Below, piece by piece: positions 1 to 7,889 of a DNA stretch of 64,000 bases. Below the pieces are notes generated by a model. It saw only the letters and a program-made list of their open reading frames with translations. It was not told the origin of the DNA and ran no database searches. The DNA is from Flavobacterium sp. WC2421. GTDB lineage: Bacteria > Bacteroidota > Bacteroidia > Flavobacteriales > Flavobacteriaceae. The translations under genes were made by a program, and so were the position numbers. Each line of letters opens with the position of its first letter. Positions within the stretch are counted from its first letter, which is position 1. The stretch lies in NCBI RefSeq assembly GCF_040822115.1, contig NZ_CP162004.1, forward strand, positions 930,001 to 994,000, read 5' to 3'.

Positions 1-227
1 CATTTTTAAAATTTTCATTAATTTTATTAGGTATTGCTATGGTTTTATTCTTTTGTTCCTTTGCTCTAGCTTTTGCTATTGGAAATTATTTTGATAGTTA
101 TCCTTTGGGTTTTTTAATTGTAGGAGGGATATATTTTTTCTTTACTATGCTGTTATTTTTAATAAAAGATAAAATGATTGAAGGACCTCTTTTAGAGAAA
201 TTTTCAGAAATATTTTTTAACGACTAA
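1..227 (+). CDS. Phage-holin-family-like membrane protein, 5' truncated
   Basis: The reading frame is already open at base 3, so the gene begins left of the window and the ATG at 39 is probably internal. The visible 74 or so residues hold two hydrophobic stretches separated by a short loop containing NYFDSYPLG, followed by a charged tail ending in FFND. This pattern resembles the small two-pass proteins annotated as phage holin family (Phage_holin_3_6/DUF1469) that many flavobacteria carry in short stress-type operons. It is 3 bases upstream of the next gene, so the two are probably co-transcribed. The family assignment is recalled from layout and hydropathy, not from a search; a lytic role is not implied. 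Confidence 0.6.
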   Translation, partial: FLKFSLILLGIAMVLFFCSFALAFAIGNYFDSYPLGFLIVGGIYFFFTMLLFLIKDKMIEGPLLEKFSEIFFND

Positions 228-230
228 ATT

Positions 231-494
231 ATGGGAACAAGAAAATATTCGTCTTATGCTCAGATTGATAGAGAACTAGAAATTTTAAAAATTGAGAAGG
301 AAATAAACCTTCAAAAAATCCATTTAGAGATACAAGGTGTAAAAGAGAATTTAGAGCCAAAAAACATCATGAAAAATGCTGTAAGTGGTATTGTAAGCTC
401 ATTTAGTCCAAGTATTCCAGGACCTTATGGAAAGATTATAGGATTAGCATTTCCATTTATAACAAAATGGATATTTAAAAAAAGAGGCCGTTAA
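231..494 (+). CDS. Small conserved hypothetical protein (87 aa)
   Basis: The protein opens with MGTRKYSSYAQIDRELEIL, has a charged helical stretch to about residue 40, then a Ser/Pro/Gly-rich stretch and a hydrophobic segment near residues 66-80 ending in KKRGR. It starts 3 bases after the holin-like gene and a strong terminator overlaps its stop, so it is the last gene of that operon. It resembles small flavobacterial proteins found after YtxH and holin-like genes (possibly DUF6327), but this is recollection. The single hydrophobic segment near the C-terminus suggests membrane association. Function unknown. Confidence 0.65.
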   Translation: MGTRKYSSYAQIDRELEILKIEKEINLQKIHLEIQGVKENLEPKNIMKNAVSGIVSSFSPSIPGPYGKIIGLAFPFITKWIFKKRGR

Positions 495-507
495 GCCTCT
501 TTTTTGT
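481..507 (+). terminator. Intrinsic terminator, holin-like operon
   Basis: A 9-bp arm AAAAGAGGC at 481-489 pairs perfectly with GCCTCTTTT at 496-504 around a 6-base loop, followed by T residues. It overlaps the stop codon of the upstream gene. Because the SPFH gene converges from the other strand, the hairpin may act in both directions. Confidence 0.85.
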
Positions 508-512
508 TGTTG

Positions 513-1493
513 TTATATTTCTTCTTCTGCTTCATCTTCTTCTCTTGAAGGTTCAATTTCTTTTACTTCTTTCTTCGCTTGTTTTCTATTTGTTTTTTTC
601 ATCATTTCTCCCACTTGATTGGATGCACTAAATGAAGCTACCATGTTATTTAGCATTTCGCTTCCTGCTTGTGGTGAATTAGGTAATAAAATTAAATTTG
701 AATTGGAGTCTGCGCCAATGGCTTGTAATGTGTCGTAATGTTGCGTAACTACTATAAGGGCCGAGGCTTCTTGTGAGTTTATTCCAACTCTATTCAGTAC
801 ATCCACACTTTCAACTAATCCTCTTGCAATCTCTCTTCTTTGATCAGCAATACCTTGTCCTTGTAAACGCTTACTTTCGGCTTCTGCTTTGGCTTTGGCA
901 ACAATTCTAATTCTAGATGCTTCTGCTTCAAATTCAGCTACTGTTTTCTCTCTATCAGCAGCATTTATTCTGTTCATGGCGTTTTTAACTTGAATATCTG
1001 GATCAATATCAGTAACTAAAGTATTGATGATAGTGTAACCGTAAGTGGTCATAGCTTCATTCAATTCTCTTTTTACTGCAATAGCAATATCATCTTTTCT
1101 TTCAAATACATCATCCAGTTTTAGTTTTGGAACTTCGGCACGAACCACATCAAATACATAAGAGGTGATTTGATCATGTGCATATTCAAGTTTATAAAAG
1201 GCATCATACACGGTATCTTTTACAACCATAAACTGTACTGAAACTTTAAGTTTTACAAATACGTTGTCTTTTGTTTTGGTTTCGATAATAACATCCAGTT
1301 GTTGGATTTTTAGATTTACGCGTCCTGCAACTCTATCAATCAATGGAATTTTTAAATGTAAACCCGATTGTCTTACGCTGTGAAATTTTCCAAATCGTTC
1401 TATAATTACTGACGATTGTTGTTTGACAGTAAAGAAGGAGGAGAGTAAGATAAAGAATCCAAAAACAAGAATAATAAGTAATGCAATGTTCAT
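513..1493 (-). CDS. SPFH/band 7 domain membrane protein (stomatin-like)
   Basis: Residues 3-20 form one N-terminal membrane segment, followed by an SPFH/band-7 domain (about 20-190) with the typical SVIIERFGKFHSV entry and the IDPDIQVKNAMN segment. An Ala/Glu-rich coiled coil (about 180-225) and an acidic-basic tail (EEDEAEEEI) complete it. Family members oligomerise as membrane scaffolds, often around proteases or lipid domains. At 326 aa it has normal length. No NfeD-type partner gene lies next to it, which would have been the usual companion. Call is firm at family level; the physiological role here is not shown. Confidence 0.9.
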   Translation of the reverse strand: MNIALLIILVFGFFILLSSFFTVKQQSSVIIERFGKFHSVRQSGLHLKIPLIDRVAGRVNLKIQQLDVIIETKTKDNVFVKLKVSVQFMVVKDTVYDAFYKLEYAHDQITSYVFDVVRAEVPKLKLDDVFERKDDIAIAVKRELNEAMTTYGYTIINTLVTDIDPDIQVKNAMNRINAADREKTVAEFEAEASRIRIVAKAKAEAESKRLQGQGIADQRREIARGLVESVDVLNRVGINSQEASALIVVTQHYDTLQAIGADSNSNLILLPNSPQAGSEMLNNMVASFSASNQVGEMMKKTNRKQAKKEVKEIEPSREEDEAEEEI

Positions 1494-1569
1494 AATTATA
1501 TAATTTAGTTTAAAAATTACTGTTAAATTACGAAAAATCTTTAGGTTTGTGTTAGTTTACTGTTATTAT

Positions 1570-2211
1570 ATGAAAAAGCTAGTTACATCCTTCGTTTTAT
1601 TTTTTTTTACTTGTATAACATTTGCCCAGTATGGCTATAGGGATTCTAATAGAATTGGAATTACTGTTGGTGTAAATCAATTTACCTTAAACACCAATAA
1701 CTTTCAAACAAAACCTGATTTGGGTTGGAATACGGGGCTTTCCGTTCGAGGAAATTTCTACGACAATTGGGATATGGTTTATTCAATTCAGTTTTCAGAA
1801 AACAATTTTTTAGTTCAAACAAATAATGTTGGATTTGGGCATAAAGATGTAAACTATAAATTACCTTCAGCTCAAATTTCATTGCAATTAAGTTTTGTTT
1901 TAGTTGAAAATGTGTTGAGTGTTGAGTTTGGCCCAATTGTACAAATAAACGGAAAATTTAAAATCAAACCCGAAGAAGAGAATAATGTTATTTCAGGAAC
2001 TACTTTATTAGCTAAAGATATTGTGGATATTTCTAAGTTTAATTTTTATCCAACAGTTGGATTAACTACTGGAGTGAAACATTTCCGATTTAATGTGTCC
2101 TATCAATATGGTGTCAATAATATGCTAGGGAATTTAAATTCTAAAAATTTAGGATATGATTTTAAAGGAAACCCAGGAATTCTGAATGGTAATATTCTAT
2201 TGTATTTATAA
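1570..2211 (+). CDS. Outer-membrane beta-barrel protein (PorT-like family)
   Basis: The start is set at the ATG at 1570 because the protein then begins MKKLVTSFVLFFFTCITFAQ, a good signal peptide cleaved before Gln; an upstream in-frame ATG at 1549 would add only seven residues ahead of the signal. The mature part has alternating strand-like segments (NRIGITVGVNQF, GLSVRGNFY, FRFNVSYQYG) and ends in NILLYL, as expected of a small barrel of about 8 strands. It stands alone between convergent terminators. Specific function is unknown. Confidence 0.75.
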   Translation: MKKLVTSFVLFFFTCITFAQYGYRDSNRIGITVGVNQFTLNTNNFQTKPDLGWNTGLSVRGNFYDNWDMVYSIQFSENNFLVQTNNVGFGHKDVNYKLPSAQISLQLSFVLVENVLSVEFGPIVQINGKFKIKPEEENNVISGTTLLAKDIVDISKFNFYPTVGLTTGVKHFRFNVSYQYGVNNMLGNLNSKNLGYDFKGNPGILNGNILLYL

Positions 2212-2241
2212 AAAAAGTCCCGAGTTTATCGGGACTTTTTT
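2211..2241 (+). terminator. Bidirectional intrinsic terminator
   Basis: AAAAAGTCCCGA (2212-2223) pairs perfectly with TCGGGACTTTTT (2229-2240) around a 5-base loop. With A-runs on one side and T-runs on the other it can serve both the barrel gene and the convergent gltX gene. The same stem core recurs at 59402-59430. Confidence 0.9.
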
Positions 2242-2246
2242 TGTTT

Positions 2247-3752
2247 TTATAAAGTAGCTATTGCTTTTTGAATTCTTTTTATCGTTTCGTCTTTACCAAT
2301 GACTTCTACGATATCAAATAGGTGCGGACCTTTTAACGCACCAACTAAGCTCAATCGGAAAGGTTGCATTACTTTACCCATTCCTATTTCGTTTTTCGTC
2401 ATCCAGTCTTTAACAATCGTTTCTATGTTCATCGAGGTAAAATCGGTAATTTCTTCAACAACCGAAATCAATTCTTGCATTAATGCAGGAGTATCTTCCT
2501 TCCAGTTTTTTCTTGCTTTTTCATCATAGGTTGTAGGAGCCACAAAAAAGAAATCACTCATTTCCCAAAATTCAGATACAAAATGTGCTCTTTCTTTGAT
2601 TAAAGAAACCACTTTTGTCACGACATTTTCATCTACTGTAAATCCTTTTTCTTTTAAAATAGGAGTGAAGGCTTTAGCCAAAGTAGGATCATCTGCCTTG
2701 ATTAAATACTGGTGATTGAACCATTTGTTTTTTTCTGGATCAAATTTAGCACCCGCTTTATGTACTCTGTTTAAGTCAAATTTTTCAACTAATTCTTCTA
2801 AGGAGAATAACTCTTGTTCCGTTCCATCATTCCAACCTAATAAAGCCAAGAAGTTAACAACAGCTTCAGGAAAGAATCCGTTTTCTCTATAACCAGTTGA
2901 AATACCTTCTTCTGTTTTCCATTCTAATGGAAATACTGGAAAACCTAGTTTGTCTCCATCACGCTTTGATAATTTACCATTTCCAACAGGTTTTAAAATC
3001 AAGGGCAGGTGAGCAAATTCTGGTGCTTTCCAACCAAAAGCTCTGTATAATAAAACATGTAAAGGCATGGAAGGCAACCATTCTTCTCCACGGATTACAT
3101 GCGAAGTTTCCATTAAATGATCATCTACAATATTTGCCAAATGGTAGGTTGGCATTCCATCACTTTTAAACAATACTTTATCATCCAGTAAACTAGTTTC
3201 AAATTTTACATCACCACGAATGATATCATGAAGTTGTAACGTTTCATCTACTGGTGTTTTAAAACGGATTACATAATGTTCTCCATTTGCAATTCTTTTA
3301 GCAGTTTCATCTGCTGAAATAACTAAAGAAGTATCTAGTTTTTCTCTATTTGTATGATTGTAAATGAATGTTTTCCCTTGTTCTTCTTCTGATTTTCTAA
3401 AAGCATCTAACGCTTCTGGAGTATCAAATGCGTAATAAGCCCAACCTGAATTGATTAATTGATCAGCGTATTCTTTATACAAATGTTTTCTTTCGCTTTG
3501 ACGGTAAGGTCCAAACTTTTCGTTCTTTCCAATTGTTTCATCAGGGGCAATTCCTAACCATTCTAATGCTTCCATTATATATGCTTCGGCACCTGGAACA
3601 AAACGATTTTGATCTGTATCTTCAATTCTTAAATAGAAAGTTCCACCATTTTTTTTGGCAAACAAATAATTAAATAAAGCAGTACGTACACCGCCAATAT
3701 GTAAAGGTCCTGTTGGACTTGGTGCAAAACGCACGCGAATTGGGTTTGACAT
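2247..3752 (-). CDS. gltX: Glutamate--tRNA ligase
   Basis: This class I aminoacyl-tRNA synthetase charges tRNA-Glu, and its product also feeds haem synthesis through HemA (46695). The HIGH signature appears as PSPTGPLHIGG near residues 11-21 and the KMSKS signature as KLSKRD near residue 260. The length of 501 aa is normal for bacterial GltX. The C-terminal half is the anticodon-binding helical domain. The gene is monocistronic, closed by a bidirectional terminator and preceded by a good -7 element. The product cannot be told from a possible GlnRS by length alone, but the sequence around the active site fits GltX. Confidence 0.96.
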   Translation of the reverse strand: MSNPIRVRFAPSPTGPLHIGGVRTALFNYLFAKKNGGTFYLRIEDTDQNRFVPGAEAYIMEALEWLGIAPDETIGKNEKFGPYRQSERKHLYKEYADQLINSGWAYYAFDTPEALDAFRKSEEEQGKTFIYNHTNREKLDTSLVISADETAKRIANGEHYVIRFKTPVDETLQLHDIIRGDVKFETSLLDDKVLFKSDGMPTYHLANIVDDHLMETSHVIRGEEWLPSMPLHVLLYRAFGWKAPEFAHLPLILKPVGNGKLSKRDGDKLGFPVFPLEWKTEEGISTGYRENGFFPEAVVNFLALLGWNDGTEQELFSLEELVEKFDLNRVHKAGAKFDPEKNKWFNHQYLIKADDPTLAKAFTPILKEKGFTVDENVVTKVVSLIKERAHFVSEFWEMSDFFFVAPTTYDEKARKNWKEDTPALMQELISVVEEITDFTSMNIETIVKDWMTKNEIGMGKVMQPFRLSLVGALKGPHLFDIVEVIGKDETIKRIQKAIATL

Positions 3753-3769
3753 TTTTGTAAATTTTGGTG

Positions 3770-3777
3770 CAAAGATA
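3770..3777 (-). promoter_or_regulatory. Candidate gltX promoter, -7 element
   Basis: On the minus strand the sequence reads TATCTTTG, a full match to the Bacteroidota TAnnTTTG -7 element, 18 bases upstream of the gltX ATG. A convincing TTG -33 element at the usual spacing is not obvious. Confidence 0.5.
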
Positions 3778-3995
3778 CAATTTCAATTATTCAAATGGTT
3801 TATTTGAAATCGGGTAATTCCATCATTTTCAACTTTGCATCCTTTTAACATTTCTTTATTGACATGTAGCTATTTATTGTTTTTCATTGGTCATGTGTAA
3901 TTCACATATTATGTTTCGTACTTTGAGTACTTTTTTCTGATGTTCATTTCATATAAATTGTTACTTTTATTGGTTATATAAAACAGTTATAGATT

Positions 3996-6900
3996 TTGGA
4001 GAATTCAAATTTTATTTATCAAAAATTAGAAGCTTTCATTAGAAAGTTTTATTTAAATGAATTGATACGAGGAATCGTTTTCTTTATCGGTTTGGGTTTG
4101 CTGTATTTTCTATTTACTCTTTTTGTAGAATATTTTCTTTGGCTTAAGCCAATAGGGAGGATGTTTTTGTTTTGGATTTTTCTTGGAGTTGAAGGGTTTC
4201 TTTTCCTTCGCTATATTCTGTTCCCAATTTTTAAATTGTTTAAATTTCAAAAAGGGTTAGATTATAAACAAGCGTCCCAAATTATTGGTAGTCATTTTGC
4301 AAATGTTAATGATACGTTGACTAATTTTATTCAACTTTCGGATGCTACGTCTATAAATTCTAAATCAGAATTGTTACTCGCATCAATCGAACAAAAGGCA
4401 AATGCTTTAGAACCGATTCCTTTTAGTAATGCAATTAATTTTAATTCGAATAAAAAGTATTTGCCATTAGCCATTATTCCTGTTTTGTTATTTAGTGCTT
4501 TTTTTGTATCCGGCAATAAAAGTATTATTTCTCAAAGTTTAAATAGAGTAGTGCACTTTAATACTGCATTTTTGCCACCAGCTCCATTTCAATTTATGGT
4601 GCTGAATTCCGCTTTACAAACAGAACAGAATAAGGATTTTATTCTTAGAGTAAAAACTATTGGTTCTGTTGTTCCTGAAAATGTTATGATTTTTATAGCT
4701 AACGAAAGTTATTTTTTAGAAAAAAACGGCAACGGCGAGTTTCATTTTAAAATAGCAAATCCTAGTACGGCTATTTCTTTTCATTTGGAAGCCAACACAG
4801 TTTCGTCTCCTGATTATGAGTTAAAAGTTATAGTTGTTCCATCTATTGTTGATTTTGAAATGCAATTGAATTATCCATCTTATTTAAATAAGAAATCAGA
4901 AGTAATTCAAGGAACAGGTAATGCAATTGTACCCGAAGGAACACGTGTTGTATGGAAAATGAAGACGCTGGCTACTGAAAATGTAGTGTGGTCTAGTGAT
5001 AAGGTGGAATTTCCCTTTTCAAAAGAGGAAAACAAGTTTGTTTTGTCTAAAAATATACTTCAAAATACAGATTATCAAATTATTACCTCCAATAATAGAG
5101 TAAATAATTACGAAAAATTAAATTATCAGTTATCTATAATCAAAGATCAGTTCCCTGCCATACAAGTGCATACTGCACCGGATAGTTTAAACGTGGATCG
5201 CAACTATGTTTTAGGTCAAATTTCTGATGATTATGGATTATCAAAGCTTCAGGTTGTTTATTATCCTAAATCGAATCCCATCAATGTAAAACGTGGAACA
5301 ATTGCAATAAAGTCATCACCATTTGATCAGTTCGTATTTTCTTTTCCTTCTAATCTTCCAGTGGAACAAGGTGTTTCTTATGAGTATTATTTTGAAGTTT
5401 TTGATAACGATGGAGTGCATAATTTCAAAAGTTCAAAATCATCTGTTTTTTCTAATCGTGTGGCTACAGATGAAGAGCAGAAAGATCAATTTTTGCAACA
5501 GCAAAATGATAATATCAAGGGTTTAGAAAATTCATTAAAAAATCAAAACAAGCAAATTTCGGAATTAGATAAACTTCAGAAATCGGGAAAGGAAAAAGAC
5601 AAGTTTGAATTTAAAGAACAACAGGAAGTAAATGATTTTATCAAACGTCAAAAACAACAAGATGATTTGATGAAGCAATTTGCTGATAAAATGAAAGACA
5701 ATCTTAATAAATTCAAATCAAAAGAAAAGGATGAGTTGAAGGAGGCTTTACAAAAGCGATTAGATAATGCCGATAAAGATTTAGAGAAGAACCAAAAATT
5801 ATTAGATGAACTTAAAGATCTGAATGATAAAATTAAAAATGAAGAGTTGTTATCTAAGCTGGACAAATTCAAACAAAACAGTAAAAACCAAGTAAAAAAT
5901 TTACAGCAATTGGTGGAGCTTACTAAGAAGTATTATGTAGATAAAAAGGCAGAACAGATTGCGGATAAGCTAGACAAACTTTCACAGAAGCAAGATCAAT
6001 TGTCAGATAATGTAAAGGAGAATTCGTTAGATAAACAGAATGAAATTAATAAGGCATTTGACAAAATCCAAGAAGATCTGAAAGATTTAAAGAAAGACAA
6101 TAAGGAGTTGAGGGCGCCACTTGATTTGCCTGATGACGCTGCCAATGAAAAGAATATTGATGATGATTTAAAGAAAGCTTCGGATGAACTGCAAAAAGAC
6201 AATAAAGATAAGGCTAAGCCAAAACAAAAAAATGCGGCTAAGAACATGAAGTCTATGTCTAAGAAAATGGCGCAGAGTTTGGAGTCAAGTGAGATGGAAC
6301 AATTAGATGAAGATGTAAAAATGTTGCGCCAAATTTTAGATAATTTATTGGCTTTTTCTTTGTCTCAAGAGGACTTAATGACGCAGTTTAAAAGTTTAAA
6401 AACAGGTTCTCCAGCTTTTAATAAAAAAATTAAATGGCAACAGGATTTAAAACAGCAGTTCAAGCATGTTGATGATAGTCTGTTTGCAATGTCACTTCGT
6501 AATCCTAAAATTGCCGAAGATGTTACTCGTGAAATAGGAAACATGCAATACAATATAGATAAGTCTTTGGAGAGTTTATCTGACTCTCAAATTCCAAAAG
6601 GGTTATCACATCAGCAATATACTATTTCTGCAGCTAATAAATTAGGTGATTTTTTAAGCGATATATTAAATAGCATGCAAATGTCTTTATCAGGAATGGG
6701 TTCAGGTAAACCAAAACCGGGTGAAGGGTCAGGGATGCAATTGCCAGATATAATTAAGAAGCAAGAAGGAATAGGAGAGAAGGTCAAGGAGGGAATGGGA
6801 GCTGGAAAGAAACTTGGCGAAGACAAAGAAGGGAAGCCTGGTGAGGGTTCTAAACCAGGAAAAGGAGATTCACAATCTGAGGAAGAAGGAGAAGGAAATG

Positions 6901-7301
6901 CTAAGGCAATAATGGAGATTTATAAAGAGCAACAACAACTTAGAGAGGCTCTAGAAAACGAGTTGAATAAACAAGGGCTCGGCAATCAAGGACAAAGTGT
7001 TTTAGAACAAATGAAACAAATTGAGAAGCAGTTGCTGAACAAAGGATTTAAGAATGAAACACTGCAAAAGATTCTTAATCTTAAGCAGGAATTATTGAAA
7101 TTAAAAACAGCTGTTCAAGAGCAAGGGGAGGAAAATAAACGCCAATCACAAACAAATAAAAAAGACTTTAATAATGAATCTAAACCGTTACCAGACGCAT
7201 TGTTAGATTATTTAAATACGATAGAGATTTTAAATAGACAATCATTACCTTTGCGCTCCAATTTCAACCAAAAGGTTCAAGAATATTTTAATAAAAAATG
7301 A
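3996..7301 (+). CDS. DUF4175 family large membrane protein
   Basis: The 1101-residue protein has an N-terminal region with membrane segments at roughly 24-46, 53-72 and 155-172, a beta-rich domain to about 460, then a long Lys/Glu/Asp/Gln-rich coiled coil (about 465-790), and a Gly/Pro/Lys-rich linker (about 890-945). This order matches the DUF4175 proteins of Bacteroidota, whose function is unknown. The start must be the TTG at 3996, because an in-frame TAG lies six bases before it and the encoded MENSNFIYQKLEAF is the family's usual opening. It overlaps ybeY by 4 bases (ATGA), so translation is probably coupled. Confidence 0.85.
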   Translation: MENSNFIYQKLEAFIRKFYLNELIRGIVFFIGLGLLYFLFTLFVEYFLWLKPIGRMFLFWIFLGVEGFLFLRYILFPIFKLFKFQKGLDYKQASQIIGSHFANVNDTLTNFIQLSDATSINSKSELLLASIEQKANALEPIPFSNAINFNSNKKYLPLAIIPVLLFSAFFVSGNKSIISQSLNRVVHFNTAFLPPAPFQFMVLNSALQTEQNKDFILRVKTIGSVVPENVMIFIANESYFLEKNGNGEFHFKIANPSTAISFHLEANTVSSPDYELKVIVVPSIVDFEMQLNYPSYLNKKSEVIQGTGNAIVPEGTRVVWKMKTLATENVVWSSDKVEFPFSKEENKFVLSKNILQNTDYQIITSNNRVNNYEKLNYQLSIIKDQFPAIQVHTAPDSLNVDRNYVLGQISDDYGLSKLQVVYYPKSNPINVKRGTIAIKSSPFDQFVFSFPSNLPVEQGVSYEYYFEVFDNDGVHNFKSSKSSVFSNRVATDEEQKDQFLQQQNDNIKGLENSLKNQNKQISELDKLQKSGKEKDKFEFKEQQEVNDFIKRQKQQDDLMKQFADKMKDNLNKFKSKEKDELKEALQKRLDNADKDLEKNQKLLDELKDLNDKIKNEELLSKLDKFKQNSKNQVKNLQQLVELTKKYYVDKKAEQIADKLDKLSQKQDQLSDNVKENSLDKQNEINKAFDKIQEDLKDLKKDNKELRAPLDLPDDAANEKNIDDDLKKASDELQKDNKDKAKPKQKNAAKNMKSMSKKMAQSLESSEMEQLDEDVKMLRQILDNLLAFSLSQEDLMTQFKSLKTGSPAFNKKIKWQQDLKQQFKHVDDSLFAMSLRNPKIAEDVTREIGNMQYNIDKSLESLSDSQIPKGLSHQQYTISAANKLGDFLSDILNSMQMSLSGMGSGKPKPGEGSGMQLPDIIKKQEGIGEKVKEGMGAGKKLGEDKEGKPGEGSKPGKGDSQSEEEGEGNAKAIMEIYKEQQQLREALENELNKQGLGNQGQSVLEQMKQIEKQLLNKGFKNETLQKILNLKQELLKLKTAVQEQGEENKRQSQTNKKDFNNESKPLPDALLDYLNTIEILNRQSLPLRSNFNQKVQEYFNKK

Positions 7302-7717
7302 TCAATTTTAATTACGAAAACGAGTTTAATTTAGATAATGAAGAAGCAATCGCTAACTGGCTTTCTGCTGTAATTATTTCTGAAGGTAAAAAAGAAGGGG
7401 AGATTAATTATATCTTTTGCGATGATGAGTATTTACATAAAATAAATGTGGAATATTTAGATCATGATACATTGACTGATATTATAAGTTTTGATTACAC
7501 AATGGGAAATGAAATTAGTGGAGATGTGTTTATATCTGTAGAGCGTGTGCAAGACAATGCTGTTGATTTTAATGTGGCTTTCGAAGAAGAATTGAGACGT
7601 GTTTTAGTCCACGGTGTGTTACATTATTGTGGCTATAAAGACAAAGGTGAGGATAACGAACGTTTAATGCGTTCCAAGGAAGATGAAAAAATCGCCATGT
7701 TCCACGTGGAACAGTAA
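7298..7717 (+). CDS. ybeY: Endoribonuclease YbeY (16S rRNA maturation)
   Basis: YbeY is a zinc-dependent endoribonuclease needed for 3' end processing of 16S rRNA and ribosome quality control. The 139-aa protein carries the family's ISFDY strand and the motif HGVLHYCGYKD near its C-terminus. The first two metal His residues are present, but the third position of the usual HGxxHxxGxxH is Asp. It starts inside the end of the DUF4175 gene (ATGA overlap). Its last six codons, giving MFHVEQ, are formed by a parS-like palindrome, an unusual case of a chromosome-segregation site shaping a protein terminus. Confidence 0.93.
   Translation: MINFNYENEFNLDNEEAIANWLSAVIISEGKKEGEINYIFCDDEYLHKINVEYLDHDTLTDIISFDYTMGNEISGDVFISVERVQDNAVDFNVAFEEELRRVLVHGVLHYCGYKDKGEDNERLMRSKEDEKIAMFHVEQ
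7698..7713. promoter_or_regulatory. parS-like site 1 (inside ybeY 3' end)
   Basis: TGTTCCACGTGGAACA is a perfect 16-bp palindrome and differs from the classical ParB site TGTTtCACGTGaAACA by a symmetrical pair of bases. It encodes the last residues and nearly reaches the stop of YbeY. Confidence 0.75.
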
Positions 7718-7743
7718 ATTCTTAAATTAGATATTCTTGGTTT

Positions 7744-7759
7744 TGTTTCACGTGGAACA
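7744..7759. promoter_or_regulatory. parS-like site 2
   Basis: TGTTTCACGTGGAACA matches the ParB-binding parS consensus at all but one base. It lies in the ybeY-mnmG intergenic region, 30 bases after site 1 ends. Confidence 0.75.
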
Positions 7760-7789
7760 ATTCTTGTTGATTGTTTTTAGCGCGAATGT

Positions 7790-7805
7790 AGTTCCACGTG
7801 GAACA
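7790..7805. promoter_or_regulatory. parS-like site 3
   Basis: AGTTCCACGTGGAACA has the full 14-bp palindromic core GTTCCACGTGGAAC seen in site 1, with one changed outer base. It lies 84 bases before the mnmG ATG. Confidence 0.75.
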
Positions 7806-7889
7806 ATGGAAGTTGTGCTTTTAGAAAAATAAAATAGTACTTAGATTTTAATACCATTCTCGACGAAGTCGAGTTAATTTATAAAGAAA

